A DNA stretch of 64,000 nucleotides from JAICMB01 sp035295125 (lineage in GTDB: Bacteria; Acidobacteriota; Terriglobia; Bryobacterales; Bryobacteraceae). This document shows positions 8,754 to 17,897 of this stretch, one piece after another; within the stretch, counting starts at the first letter, position 1, and each line of letters starts with the position of its first letter. The stretch covers positions 186,001 through 250,000 of the forward strand of contig DATGJP010000067.1 of the NCBI GenBank assembly GCA_035295125.1. The letters run 5' to 3'. The translations under genes were made by a program, and so were the position numbers. The notes below the pieces were generated by a model that made no database searches, was not told the origin of the DNA, and was given only the letters and a program-made list of their open reading frames with translations.

Positions 8754-9879
8754 AAGAGAATTCCCATCGGCGAGCCAATCGCCGCGCGATTACGAACAAC
8801 ACCAACCCCGCCCCGATCAGAACCGCCACCTGCGGCCACAGATGCGAAACCGGCTCATCACGCCAAAAGACTTTAGTAAACCCGTCAATCGCCCAGGCAT
8901 TGATCGTGAGCAATCCCGCCTTTTGCATCGCCTCCGGCATCAGGAAACGTGGGAACATGCTGCCGCCAATTGACGACATCATCAGGACCACCAGCGTTGA
9001 GACCGGTCCGAGTTGTGCGCGCGTCCGGCAGGTGCTCGCCAGCAGCATGCCAAACGCGGCTACGGCGAACGCGGTCGAGAGCCCCATCACCACAAACCCG
9101 GCCAAATGCGAAGGCAGGTCGACCTTGAAAACCACCCATGCCCACACGAACATAATGAAAAGCTGTGCAAACGCCAGTAACGCGCAGAAGCAAAGCTTCC
9201 CCGCCAGTAGCATCCCCATAGTGACGCGCGAGCTCAACACACGGTCCAGCGTGCCGCTTTCGGCCTCATCGAGAAGCGACCCACCGGCTGCGCTCGCGCT
9301 GAATAACAGGAACATGACGCCGATCGCCGCGGCATAGAACGAAACCATGGGGTTGTTCTTTTTCTCGCCCACCACATCCCGCGCCTCCACCGCGATCGGC
9401 ATGGCGCCACCCATTCGTTGCCCGATCGCCTTCAGCACCGCGGTCATCGCGACCTTCTGCAGTAACCCCATGACGAGTTGCGGGGCCACCATGTCGCTGC
9501 TGTCCTTGAACATTTCCACTTGCGGGTGTTCGACGCCGAAACCTTTCGGAATGACCAGCGCCACCGGAGCGACGCCCGACTTTACTGCCGCCTCGGCGCC
9601 GGCCGCCGTGTACTCCGGCTGCTCGACACCGCCGCGCGACGCAGGCCGGCCGAACACGTTGAGAGACTCTGAGCTGAGCCCCTGAACCAGAGTCTGGGAA
9701 GCCTGGCTCTGTTCCTCATCTACGACGATCACATTGACCCTCGGCGTCACCTCGCGCCGTCCGCCGAAAATAACCGCGAAGATGCTGAAGAACGCCACCG
9801 GCAGAATGAAACTCATGGCCAGCGCCCCGCGATCCCGCCGCAGCGCCATCAGCCCGGTACGAACAATTGGAACAATCAC
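8752..9879 (-). CDS. ABC-2 type export permease
   Basis: This is the membrane half of an ATP-driven exporter of drugs, lipids or similar substrates. The order of segments is typical of YhgE/DrrB/NatB-like permeases: one helix near the N-terminus (MSFILPVAFFSIFAVIF), a large outside loop of about 150 residues, then five helices including SFYAAAIGVMFLLFSASAAGG and a conserved LDEAESGTLDRVLSSR loop. I chose the GTG at 9879 because it overlaps the ATPase stop as GTGA; the frame is open to 9903. The substrate is unknown. Confidence 0.82.
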   Translation of the reverse strand: MIVPIVRTGLMALRRDRGALAMSFILPVAFFSIFAVIFGGRREVTPRVNVIVVDEEQSQASQTLVQGLSSESLNVFGRPASRGGVEQPEYTAAGAEAAVKSGVAPVALVIPKGFGVEHPQVEMFKDSSDMVAPQLVMGLLQKVAMTAVLKAIGQRMGGAMPIAVEARDVVGEKKNNPMVSFYAAAIGVMFLLFSASAAGGSLLDEAESGTLDRVLSSRVTMGMLLAGKLCFCALLAFAQLFIMFVWAWVVFKVDLPSHLAGFVVMGLSTAFAVAAFGMLLASTCRTRAQLGPVSTLVVLMMSSIGGSMFPRFLMPEAMQKAGLLTINAWAIDGFTKVFWRDEPVSHLWPQVAVLIGAGLVLFVIARRLARRWEFS

Positions 9880-10811
9880 TCGCGCAGCTCCCTTCCCGTC
9901 CAATGCAGGAACACCGATTCCAGGTTCGGCTTCCGAAGCGAGACATCGGCGAGGTCATGACCCGATCTCGCGGCTGCGTCCAACAGCCCCGCGATATCAG
10001 TGGCCCGCTCGACGGAGAAATGCGCGAGTCCATTGTCGACGTGACCACCCCGGGCCTCTACCCATGCCACCACGGCATCATCCACCCTCTCGAAACGCGC
10101 CAACACCTCGCTACGGCCCTCAAAGGCATTGCGCACCAGCTCGTCCTTGGTCCCTTCCGCGATGATCTTTCCGTGATCGATGATCGCGATCCGGTCGCAC
10201 AACCGCTCCGCCTCCTCCATGTAATGGGTCGTGTAGATAATCGAAATCCCTTCGCCCCGCAAAGACTCGATCATCTCGAAGATGCGATTGCGCGCCTGCG
10301 GATCCACGCCCACCGTTGGCTCGTCCATCAGGATCACCTTCGGCCGGTGAATGAGTCCCGCGGCCATGTTGAGACGCCGTTTCATGCCTCCCGAGAGACT
10401 GCTTACGGTATCGTCCGCGCGATCGGTCAGAGCCGCCCACTCCAGGCACCACACCACCGCAGCCTTCAGATCCGCGCGCCCCAATCCATGGTATTTGCCG
10501 AAGGTCTCCAGATTCTCGCGGCACGTAAGCCGCGAATACAAAGCCAGCTCCTGGGGCACCCATCCCAATGACCGGCGCGCGCTCGCCGAATCCGCGGGAG
10601 TATCGAAAACCGACACGCCCCCCGCATCCGGAATGACGCGGCCGGTGATGCAACGGATGAGCGTGCTCTTACCTGCGCCGTTCGGTCCGAGCATCCCCAG
10701 GCACTCGCCAGTAGTCAACTGCAGCGAAATCCCGGCGACCGCGGTCAGGTCGCCGAAACGCTTCACCAGCCCTTCGATTCGCAAAGCTGAGGCCATCTGG
10801 AATGAATTCAT
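9876..10811 (-). CDS. ABC transporter ATPase, DrrA/CcmA-like
   Basis: This ATPase powers the adjacent ABC-2 permease. Walker A is GPNGAGKST, the signature is SSLSGGMKRRLNMA, Walker B is VILMDEPTVGVDP and the switch histidine is in YTTHYMEEAERL. A C-terminal extension of about 90 residues follows, as in DrrA-type proteins. The frame extends to 10940, but the first 43 codons look non-coding and crowd the divergent permease promoter. ATG at 10811 or 10796 is a better start; I use 10811. Confidence 0.85.
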   Translation of the reverse strand: MNSFQMASALRIEGLVKRFGDLTAVAGISLQLTTGECLGMLGPNGAGKSTLIRCITGRVIPDAGGVSVFDTPADSASARRSLGWVPQELALYSRLTCRENLETFGKYHGLGRADLKAAVVWCLEWAALTDRADDTVSSLSGGMKRRLNMAAGLIHRPKVILMDEPTVGVDPQARNRIFEMIESLRGEGISIIYTTHYMEEAERLCDRIAIIDHGKIIAEGTKDELVRNAFEGRSEVLARFERVDDAVVAWVEARGGHVDNGLAHFSVERATDIAGLLDAAARSGHDLADVSLRKPNLESVFLHWTGRELRE

Positions 10812-10888
10812 TGTACGCGACGGAACTTTTCTACGAGGTTCTTCGTAATTCCTGCCAAATTTGGCCGTCTTGAATGGCAGGAGGAAAC

Positions 10889-13312
10889 ATGACGTTCGTG
10901 CAGGATCTTCGTTTCGCAGTGCGTATGCTTGTGAAGACACCCGGATTTACCGTGGTTGTCGTCGCCATGCTGGCACTCGGTATAGGCGTCAACACAACGG
11001 TATTTACGCTGGTGAATGCCGTTCTGTTCCGCGGCTTACCGTTCGAGCATGCCGACAGAGTCATGCATCTTTCCTGCACCAACGTCTCCCAGGGACGCGA
11101 GCGCCTCGGCGTCTCCTATCCCGATTTTCGCGATTGGCGAAGCCAGTCGAAAGTCTTCGAAGCACTGGCCGCCTTCCAATTCGTGTCCGCTGATTTCAGC
11201 GATAACAAGACCACCCCGGAACGCTACGATGCGGCTCGCCTCTCCGTTAACGCGTTCAACTTAATCGGCCAGAGACCGATTCTAGGCCGTGATTTTCTGC
11301 CCGAAGAAGAGCGCCCCGGAGCCCCCTCCGTCTGCATTCTCGGCTACAGCGTTTGGAAAGGGCGCTACGGCGGTGACCAGTCGATCCTAGGCAAGACTAT
11401 TCGCATCAACAACGTTCCGACCACCATCGTCGGCGTCATGGCGGAAGGCATGCGGTTTCCGGTAACCCAGGATCTTTGGCTTCCGCTCGTGCCCACCGCC
11501 GAATTTGAAAAACGGGATCACCGGCCACTCAACGTCTTCGGACGCCTGGCGGTAAGCGCCACTTTGCCGGAAGCGCGCGCCGAAATGGACACCATCACAA
11601 AACGCCTGCAACGCGACTACGCGAAAACGAACGCGGGAGTCGCGGCCCTCATACAGCCGTACAACGACGCCTACAATGGCGGACCCATTCGCATCCTTTT
11701 TCTGGCGCTGCTGGGGGCGGTCGGTTTTGTCCTTTTGATCGCCTGCGCCAACGTCGCCAACCTGCTGCTGGCGCGGGCCATGTCGCGTGCGCGTGAGGTC
11801 TCCATCCGTGCCGCTCTCGGCGCCAGCCGCTGGCGTGTCGTCCGCCAGTTGCTGATTGAAAGCGTGATGCTTGGCGTGATGGGTGGAGTCGTAAGTCTGG
11901 CCTTCTCCATATGGGGCGTTCGCGCGTTCGATCTCGCGGTGGCGAATGCCGGAAAACCGTATTGGATCAAGTTCACGATGGACTATTCAGTATTCGGCTA
12001 TTTCGCGGGCATCTCGATTCTTACTGGCATCGTCTTCGGCCTGATCCCGGCGCTGCATGCCTCGAAACTTGATATCAACGAAGCGCTGAAGGAAGGAGGC
12101 CGCGGCTCGAGCGGAGGCTCTCGAATGAAATCGCTCTCCGGGGCGCTGGTAGTGGGCGAGTTGGCCCTCGCGTTGGTGCTCTTATCCGGCGCGGGCCTGA
12201 TGGTCCGCAGCTTCCTGAATCTCTACATTCTCGATCTCGGCGTCAACACCGACAACCTGTTGACGATGCGCTATGGGCTGTCCGACAGCAAGTATCCGAA
12301 GGCCGAATCGCTGGTGCAGTTTCATGAGAAACTTCTTGCCGGCATTCGCTCGCTGCCCGGAGTTGAATCCGCGGCCATCGCATCGAATATTCCCATGACC
12401 GGTTCAGACGGCTGGAACTACGAAGTCGAGGGGGAAGCACCGCAGCCGGATAAGACCAAGCGCCGCGCGGTTTCCGGAATGGTGATCTCAGCCGGCTATT
12501 TCGAGGCGTGCGGAACGAAAATCAGGCGTGGCCGGGCGTTCGCTGACAGGGACGGTGGAACCAGCACGCCGACCGTGATCGTGAACCAGCGTTTCGCCGA
12601 GCAGCACTGGCCCCAAACCGATCCGCTCGGCAGGCATCTTCGCATCATCAAAGACGGAGTCGCGCCGGCCTGGCTGACGGTGGTGGGAATCGCACCGAAT
12701 ATTGTTCAGAACGATCCCGGCCGGGTGGAACCCGATGCAATCATCTATCTGCCGCTACGCCAGGAGCCGTTGCGCGGCGCAAGTGTGCTCGCGCGGACCA
12801 CGGTAGCGCCCAATTCGCTCGCGACGGCTTTTCGCAAAGAGGTCCAGAACCTCGACTCCGAGCTGCCCGTGTTCGCGGTCATGACGCTGCAGGAACATTT
12901 GATGCAAGCCCGTTGGCCCTTCCGCGTTTTCGGTTCGCTGTTCGCGATTTTCGCAGGCATTGCGTTGATGATCGCCGGCGTCGGCATCTATGCGACGATG
13001 GCCTACTCGGTGAACGAAAAACGCCAGGAAATCGGAGTGCGGGTCGCCTTGGGAGCGCCCGGCACACGAATCGTGCGGCTGGTTCTGTCTACCGCCCTTC
13101 GCCAGCTCGCGATTGGACTTGTGATCGGTCTCGCCGCCTCCTTCGGCGTCACACGCATCTTAAAGGGAATCCTGGTGCGAGTTTCGCCGACGGATCCACT
13201 CACTTTCACGGTAATCGCCCTGCTGCTTTGCGCCATCGCCCTGGTCGCCTGCTGGGTCCCAGCCCACCGGGCGACACGAATCGACCCCATAGTCGCACTT
13301 CGCTACCAGTAA
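10889..13312 (+). CDS. ADOP-family duplicated ABC permease (MacB/FtsX-like)
   Basis: These large permeases, abundant in Acidobacteria, carry two MacB-PCD plus FtsX units in one chain and are thought to act like MacB/LolC exporters. The first unit opens with a membrane helix (FTVVVVAMLALGIGVNTTVF), a periplasmic MacB domain (about 60-240) and three helices (about 280-400). The second unit repeats the plan from about residue 430, ending with helices around 690-800 and the motif GVRVALGAPGTRIVRLVL. AGGAGG immediately before the ATG at 10889 decides the start; an upstream in-frame ATG at 10874 lies ahead of that ribosome site. It lacks the N-terminal prefix domain found in many ADOP proteins, and no partner ATPase is in the operon. 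Confidence 0.86.
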   Translation: MTFVQDLRFAVRMLVKTPGFTVVVVAMLALGIGVNTTVFTLVNAVLFRGLPFEHADRVMHLSCTNVSQGRERLGVSYPDFRDWRSQSKVFEALAAFQFVSADFSDNKTTPERYDAARLSVNAFNLIGQRPILGRDFLPEEERPGAPSVCILGYSVWKGRYGGDQSILGKTIRINNVPTTIVGVMAEGMRFPVTQDLWLPLVPTAEFEKRDHRPLNVFGRLAVSATLPEARAEMDTITKRLQRDYAKTNAGVAALIQPYNDAYNGGPIRILFLALLGAVGFVLLIACANVANLLLARAMSRAREVSIRAALGASRWRVVRQLLIESVMLGVMGGVVSLAFSIWGVRAFDLAVANAGKPYWIKFTMDYSVFGYFAGISILTGIVFGLIPALHASKLDINEALKEGGRGSSGGSRMKSLSGALVVGELALALVLLSGAGLMVRSFLNLYILDLGVNTDNLLTMRYGLSDSKYPKAESLVQFHEKLLAGIRSLPGVESAAIASNIPMTGSDGWNYEVEGEAPQPDKTKRRAVSGMVISAGYFEACGTKIRRGRAFADRDGGTSTPTVIVNQRFAEQHWPQTDPLGRHLRIIKDGVAPAWLTVVGIAPNIVQNDPGRVEPDAIIYLPLRQEPLRGASVLARTTVAPNSLATAFRKEVQNLDSELPVFAVMTLQEHLMQARWPFRVFGSLFAIFAGIALMIAGVGIYATMAYSVNEKRQEIGVRVALGAPGTRIVRLVLSTALRQLAIGLVIGLAASFGVTRILKGILVRVSPTDPLTFTVIALLLCAIALVACWVPAHRATRIDPIVALRYQ

Positions 13313-13316
13313 GCCT

Positions 13317-13346
13317 GGTGCGCAGGCGAAACCGCCTGCGCCACCT
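13317..13346. repeat. REP-like hairpin, possible bidirectional terminator
   Basis: GGTGCGCAGGCG and CGCCTGCGCCACC pair across a short AAAC loop with one bulged base. It lies in the convergent gap between the ADOP permease and a redoxin gene. On the minus strand it contains GCAGGCGGTTTCGCC, the core of the dispersed family found also near 29317, 45630 and 48149. Confidence 0.6.
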
Positions 13347-13403
13347 TTATGGCTCAATAGGTTACGAGCCAAGGTCAGTCTGCACGACTTCTGCCACGGA
13401 TTG

Positions 13404-13907
13404 CTAATGCTCGGAGAGCATGGTCTTGATGTTGGCCTCAATATTGCCGCGATCGACCAACCCTGAGTAGATGGCCGCGAGCCGTCCTTGCCGGTCGATC
13501 AAATACGAATCCGGCATAGTGCGAACGCCATACTTCTCCGCCACGCCATCGTTGCCGAGGAGAATCCGGTATAGAACCCGCGTCTTAGCGACATAAGGGT
13601 TAATGGCCTTCCACCCGTCACCGTCCATAGAAACACCGACAACCGCGAGCCCCTGATTCCGGTACGTCTTATCAAACTCCATAAACCAGGGAATCTCTAA
13701 TACGCACCCATGGCACCAGGTCGCCCAGAAATTCAGCAGCACGACCTTGCCCCGGTACTGCTCCAGGCCGACCGTCTTTCCGGAAGCGTCCTTCAAGGAA
13801 AGCGCAGGCGCAGCGGAGCGCTGCGGAACGGCTTTGATCGTCGCTCGAATTCCCTGCTCACCGCTGACCACCGCCAGCGCGAAAAACATACAGACTGCAA
13901 ACCTCAT
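13404..13907 (-). CDS. Secreted TlpA/ResA-like thiol-disulfide redoxin
   Basis: This is an exported thioredoxin-fold protein likely to reduce or exchange disulfides outside the cytoplasm. It has a signal peptide (about residues 1-17) and the active site WCHGC at C65 and C68 in NFWATWCHGCVLEIPWF. The His-Gly pair in the middle of CXXC is unusual, since most TlpA proteins have GP or another proline-containing pair. The conserved cis-proline region (VRTMPDSYLIDRQG) is present. Its start overlaps the stop of the upstream redoxin as ATGA, making it the third gene of the sigma-factor operon. Confidence 0.82.
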   Translation of the reverse strand: MRFAVCMFFALAVVSGEQGIRATIKAVPQRSAAPALSLKDASGKTVGLEQYRGKVVLLNFWATWCHGCVLEIPWFMEFDKTYRNQGLAVVGVSMDGDGWKAINPYVAKTRVLYRILLGNDGVAEKYGVRTMPDSYLIDRQGRLAAIYSGLVDRGNIEANIKTMLSEH

Positions 13908-14641
13908 CGCCCCTTCTCCTTTACGGCCAGCATCGCCCGAATCTCGCCCTCATAAACATCCCGGCCCACCAACCCCACATGCACGTGCACAATCCGACCC
14001 GCCGCATCGATCAGCATCGTAGTCGGCAAAGAATCGAGCCCTCCATAAAGCGACGCGATGGCATCGTTCCCGGCCAGCACCCGATAATTGACCCCCCGCG
14101 CCTGAATAAATGGCCGGACCGCCTGCCAACCCGCGTCATCCATAGCGACACCAAGCACCTCAAACCCGCGATTTCGATACTGCCGCTCAAATTCGACAAA
14201 CCAGGGAATCTCGACCTTGCAGGGCCCGCACCAGGTGGCCCAAAAATTAAGCAGCACGGCCTTTCCCCGGTAGTCCGACAGCCGAACCGCCTGCCCTGAC
14301 GCATCTATCAACATGAAATCCGGAGCGGTCTTCAATCCAGCCGTCGGCGACAGAAACTCGTGAACGAACCGCGATTCTCCGACACATGCCTCAACGCACC
14401 GTTCCGCGAACGCCCGCGTCGATGGAAACGCCAGCATCGCAAAAACCCCGCAAGCAGCCGCCGCAACAGCCCCTGCCGACGCCCACATCCATTTCCTGCT
14501 CTGCCGTCCATCCGCCTCCCGCCGAGCCTGGAGACGCGCCAAGCCTGTGCCGATGTCCGGTTGCCATTCGTCTCCCGGTATGAGCGTGGAGAGCCGTTCC
14601 TCCACCCACAATCCAGGGTTAATTTCCCTATTCTTCGCCAT
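13904..14641 (-). CDS. Membrane-anchored TlpA-like redoxin with anti-sigma-like N-terminus
   Basis: About 50 cytoplasmic residues are followed by one membrane helix (about 53-75) and an outside redoxin domain with active site WCGPC at C138 and C141. The short acidic and basic cytoplasmic tail (LWVEERLSTLIPGDEWQPDI) resembles the N-termini of some anti-sigma factors and lacks a zinc HxxxCxxC motif. It overlaps the sigma-factor gene by 14 bases and the second redoxin by four, so all three are coupled. I infer it may both anchor the sigma factor and sense thiol state, but only the redoxin domain is certain. Confidence 0.78.
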   Translation of the reverse strand: MAKNREINPGLWVEERLSTLIPGDEWQPDIGTGLARLQARREADGRQSRKWMWASAGAVAAAACGVFAMLAFPSTRAFAERCVEACVGESRFVHEFLSPTAGLKTAPDFMLIDASGQAVRLSDYRGKAVLLNFWATWCGPCKVEIPWFVEFERQYRNRGFEVLGVAMDDAGWQAVRPFIQARGVNYRVLAGNDAIASLYGGLDSLPTTMLIDAAGRIVHVHVGLVGRDVYEGEIRAMLAVKEKGR

Positions 14642-15164
14642 ATCGCTTCAAATACTCCTTCCGGAACGCCTGCTGTGCGCGGCTGAGAAGGGTTCCCACT
14701 GAGGCCGGATTCAGGTCGAGAGCGGAAGCCAATTCGTCGTAGCTGAGGCCCTGGCTGCGCAGGAGCAGTAATTCCGCCTGGCGCGATTGAATCGCGCGCA
14801 ATACCAGGCGGACCTTCTCCTGCTCTTCCTTTGCGGCGCGAACCTCCTCGGGAGTCGGTGACCCTCGGATGAATCCGAGCAGGCTTTCATACTTGCCGCG
14901 GCGCGCCTGGCGCCGCAGTTCATCCAACCCGGCGCGAACCGCCGCCCGGTAAAGCCACCCGACCGCTTTGTCCCCTTGTGCCTGTGGGTTTCGCGACCAC
15001 TTCAGAAAAACCTCAACCGCGAGTTCCTCCGCGCGGGCGGGATCGCGTATGACCCCGGCAATGACGCGGGCAATGCGCTCGTATTGAGCGCGAAAGATGG
15101 TCTCGAGATCGAAACGGGCCTCGCCGGTACCCATCCCGGCGACGATTTCGCTCCGTGCGTTCAC
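14628..15164 (-). CDS. ECF-type RNA polymerase sigma factor
   Basis: This small alternative sigma factor has region 2 at about residues 20-90 (RARAEELAVEVFLKW-like core seen as DPARAEELAVEVFLKWSR) and region 4 at about 110-170 (SRQAELLLLRSQGLSYDELA then ASVGTLLSRAQQAFR). It lacks region 3, as expected. The ATG at 15164 is used; an ATG at 15134 is an alternative. It is the first gene of an operon with two thiol redoxins, which points to an envelope redox or oxidative stress response. No target promoters can be named. Confidence 0.84.
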   Translation of the reverse strand: MNARSEIVAGMGTGEARFDLETIFRAQYERIARVIAGVIRDPARAEELAVEVFLKWSRNPQAQGDKAVGWLYRAAVRAGLDELRRQARRGKYESLLGFIRGSPTPEEVRAAKEEQEKVRLVLRAIQSRQAELLLLRSQGLSYDELASALDLNPASVGTLLSRAQQAFRKEYLKRYGEE

Positions 15165-15363
15165 AACATTACAACGACGCGCGCCGGGGATTTATGACAC
15201 GGTACCGCGGTCTTCGGGCCGTTCTTTTTTGGGCCTCGTCGGAAAATCCGGTAAATGGTAGGGCGTTAGGCGCGATCCTCCACTGCGGAACCGTCTGAGG
15301 CGATATCATGCCGTTTAGTCCCTTCAGGTCGGGTGTCCCATCTCCCAACGAAAAAGGAGGATC

Positions 15364-15753
15364 ATGGTTCGATTTCGTCTGTTGATGACTCTGGCAGCCG
15401 TCGCTATTGCCAGCGCAGTTGCTATTCAGGGAAGTCCCCAGTTGGGCCAACCCGAGATCCCTCGGGACCACGTGACTTGGGTGGCCCAGGCTCTAAAGCG
15501 AATGCAAACAATCAAGCCGGGCATGACACGGGAAGACCTTCTAAGAGTGTTCACGACGGAAGGCGGTTTATCCACGGGCCTGCAACGGACGTTTGTCAGT
15601 CGCGACTGTCCGTACTTTAAGGTCGACGTTGAATTCAAGGCCGTCGGCCGGCCTGACCGTGATCGTGATGGACGCGTGACGCTTATCGAAGCTGACCAGG
15701 ACATCATCGTTAAAATTTCGCAGCCCTACTTGCAGTTCAGCATCCTGGACTGA
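15364..15753 (+). CDS. Small secreted protein of unknown function
   Basis: The AAGGAGG at 15353-15359 fixes the ATG at 15364. A signal peptide covers about residues 1-22 (LLMTLAAVAIASAVAIQG). The mature 105 residues contain the pattern IKPGMTREDLLRVF, which resembles the SmpA/OmlA-like or BamE-like 'G-M-T..dv...fG' opening, and end in a predicted beta strand. That resemblance is weak. Two cysteines are absent except one in SRDCPYF. It is monocistronic and ends directly in a long hairpin. Confidence 0.68.
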   Translation: MVRFRLLMTLAAVAIASAVAIQGSPQLGQPEIPRDHVTWVAQALKRMQTIKPGMTREDLLRVFTTEGGLSTGLQRTFVSRDCPYFKVDVEFKAVGRPDRDRDGRVTLIEADQDIIVKISQPYLQFSILD

Positions 15754-15807
15754 TCCCGCCGAGGCGAAGGGCAGCGCTGACTTCGCGTACCGCAGATTCG
15801 GCGGGAT
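15753..15807. terminator. Long nested hairpin after the secreted-protein gene
   Basis: ATCCCGCCGA at 15753-15762 pairs perfectly with TCGGCGGGAT at 15798-15807, and inside it GCGAAG (15764-15769) pairs with CTTCGC (15781-15786). It begins at the stop codon and lies between convergent genes, so it probably ends transcription or protects 3' ends. Confidence 0.5.
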
Positions 15808-15853
15808 ACCTCGTCACGCAGCTTTTTCCTGATTCGACGACTCCCGGAGCCTT

Positions 15854-16879
15854 TTAAGATTGAGGCCCTCGTTGCTTAGCCCGTTCCATCGCGATTTGAT
15901 TGATGTGCGAGAGTGCCCTGGCTCCCGACGCACCTTCAATAGTCCGCACCGCGATTTCCTGCACCTGGTGCTTGGCATCGTCCATCTGCTTCTTCATCTC
16001 GGCGATCTGCGCATTCTGCCGAGCCACAACCTCTTCCAGCGTCTTGATCCGCAGTTCCGCGATCCTCCGCTCCGCTTCCCCGTCTTTTTTCAGGAGCGCA
16101 GTCTGCTGATCCGCCTGTTGCTTAGTGTCCTTGACCGCCTGCGCTGCAGCCTGGTCCACCTCCCGCTTCAGCCGATTCGGAAAATCGGCCGAGTCCTTCC
16201 GCAGACGCGTGAGTTCCTCCTCCTGCTCCCGTAGTACCGCTTCCCGCAGAGCCCACGACTTCTCCAGGTCTTCCTGACGCTCGCGATTCTTTTTTTCCTG
16301 CTGGCGAACGTCCTCATCGAACTTGTCCTGAGCCCGTTTCCGTTCCAGGTTCTTCTTGTACTCGTATTCGTCGATTTCGCGTTGACGCTGTTTCTTCAGA
16401 GTCTTCTTGTTCCTTGCGTTCGCGCTCCGACGACGCTACGTTTTCTTCCCATACCGACGGTTGCGTGGCGATTTCCGCCTCCAACTGCTGCTTCCGGCTC
16501 TCATACTCCTGCACCATTTGGTCGAGCGCCGGAACCGCTACGTCAATTTTGTGGAGCCGCTCCAGTTCTTTTCGTTCGATGGCAACCGCGGAGCGCACCG
16601 TATCGAGACGATTCACTTCCTCCACCAGCTTCTCCGAGATGCCGCTCAACGCTCGCGAAACTTCTACTCCCAGCTTTGAGATCTCTGCGATTACTCCGTC
16701 GATGCTGACACCTTCCACGGCCTGCCGGGTCTCGCTTTCCCGGAGCCGCGACGTCTCGTCGGCCTTCGGATCCGCGAATTCGCGGGCCGCTTGAACCTCA
16801 TCTTGTATCGCCGAGAATTCCTGCTGGACCTCAGCCTTGGGGCGCTTGACGCGCGCCGTCTTTACAGGGGTTTAGGCAT
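15854..16879 (-). pseudogene. Coiled-coil protein gene with two opposite frameshifts
   Basis: Read continuously, this would be a protein of about 341 residues made almost wholly of charged coiled coil. The ATG at 16879 gives MPKPL and then a stop; adding one base in the CCCC run at about 16866 restores a long frame (KTARVKRPKAEVQQEF onward). Near 16410 the coding frame shifts again by one extra base, from SSERERKEQ to KKTLKKQRQREIDEYEYKK, and then runs to the stop at 15854. The two outer parts share one frame and the middle is in another, so the indels compensate. Heptad-like patterns continue through all three parts, which is why I join them. Either the gene is newly broken or the sequence carries two errors. 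No function is recognised. Confidence 0.6.
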
Positions 16880-16961
16880 TGGCTTTCACCCTACCTTACC
16901 GCAGGTCGACGACTCCTGCTTAGTACTCACTAAGTGAACGTACCCCCTCCGTTTACCACGA

Positions 16962-16990
16962 TAAATTCCCTCGAAAAAGCCCGCCGATGA
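16962..16990 (+). promoter_or_regulatory. Candidate flagellar (sigma-28-like) promoter before fliS
   Basis: TAAA at 16962 and GCCGATGA at 16983 resemble the flagellar sigma consensus TAAA and GCCGATAA. The gap is 17 bases rather than the usual 15-16, so this is only a candidate. It lies 23 bases before the fliS start. Confidence 0.3.
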
Positions 16991-17012
16991 ACGATATGGT
17001 AGTCGGAACAAG

Positions 17013-17516
17013 ATGCAATACTACGCACAAGAATACATGAAGGACGCGGCGCTGACGGCCTCCCCGCTGGAATTGATCCGCATGCTTTATGAAGGCGGAC
17101 TGTCCGCAATCGACCGGGCCATCGAGAAGCTCCAGGGTGGCGACATCATGGGGCGCGGCCGCGAGATCACCAAGGCGATCGAGATCGTCCAGGAACTGCG
17201 CTCGTCCCTGCGGCCTGATGTCGATCCCTCGCTGGTCAACCAGTTGTCCGACCTCTACGGCTACATGCAAAAGCGCCTTCTCGAAGCGCATGCGCAGCAA
17301 TCCGAGTCTATCTTGCGCGAAGTATCAAGGCTGCTCCGGACCCTCTATGAAGCATGGCAGGGAGTGATGGCACAAATGCAGATGCAGAGAACAGAGTCCA
17401 GCGCTTCCGTTATGGTGGAGCGCGCCGCGGCAAGAGACGAAGAAGCTATTCCGGCTGGTTTTCTGTACGGGCAGGAGTTGCAGGGCCAATACTCAGGCCG
17501 GAGTTGGCAGCTTTAG
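17013..17516 (+). CDS. fliS: Flagellar export chaperone FliS
   Basis: FliS binds the C-terminus of flagellin in the cytoplasm, keeping it unpolymerised until export. The family opening is clear: YYAQEYMKDAALTASPLELI followed by MLYEGGLSAIDRA, then a four-helix bundle up to about residue 125. A tail of about 40 extra residues follows, of which the last 71 bases overlap the convergent flgJ gene. Flagellin (fliC) and the cap gene fliD, its usual neighbours, are not in the window. Confidence 0.9.
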   Translation: MQYYAQEYMKDAALTASPLELIRMLYEGGLSAIDRAIEKLQGGDIMGRGREITKAIEIVQELRSSLRPDVDPSLVNQLSDLYGYMQKRLLEAHAQQSESILREVSRLLRTLYEAWQGVMAQMQMQRTESSASVMVERAAARDEEAIPAGFLYGQELQGQYSGRSWQL

Positions 17517-17886
17517 AAGCCGGCTGAGCATTCAATTGACGCTCAATCATCTTACCAATCCCTAATCCGCCACCATTTGCGAGAGCTTGACCGAAAAATT
17601 CCTGGGCCATATCCATGCCCGTCTCCGAGGAGCTGTCCTCGCCCGATCCCAGCCAGCCTTCGGAGCTGGTTTCCCGGGCGATCTTGAGGATTTGGCCAAT
17701 CATGAGCGCTTCAAATTGCTTAGCGGCATCGGCGATCTTCTTCGATTCGGGCTTCGCACTCGTTGTGCTGTCCGACGACATCTCCTGATCGAGTGCAGCC
17801 TTAAAATTGCCCGAACGGACAGACTGCGAGGTAAGAGCGCTGACGTCCAGCGTCATCGACCCCAGGCCATTCACGCTATTTGACAC
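17446..17886 (-). CDS. flgJ: Flagellar rod-binding protein, FlgJ N-terminal type
   Basis: This rod-capping protein helps assemble the flagellar rod. The rod-binding core runs from about residue 48 (KKIADAAKQFEALMIGQILK) to 110 (MDMAQEFFGQALANGGGLGIGKMIE). At 146 residues it lacks the C-terminal muramidase of enterobacterial FlgJ, as in many other phyla; another enzyme must open the peptidoglycan. It begins with GTG preceded by a GTAGGAG site and is the last gene of the rod/ring operon. Confidence 0.88.
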   Translation of the reverse strand: MSNSVNGLGSMTLDVSALTSQSVRSGNFKAALDQEMSSDSTTSAKPESKKIADAAKQFEALMIGQILKIARETSSEGWLGSGEDSSSETGMDMAQEFFGQALANGGGLGIGKMIERQLNAQPASKAANSGLSIGPATPARTENQPE

Positions 17887-17897
17887 GATGGAAACTC

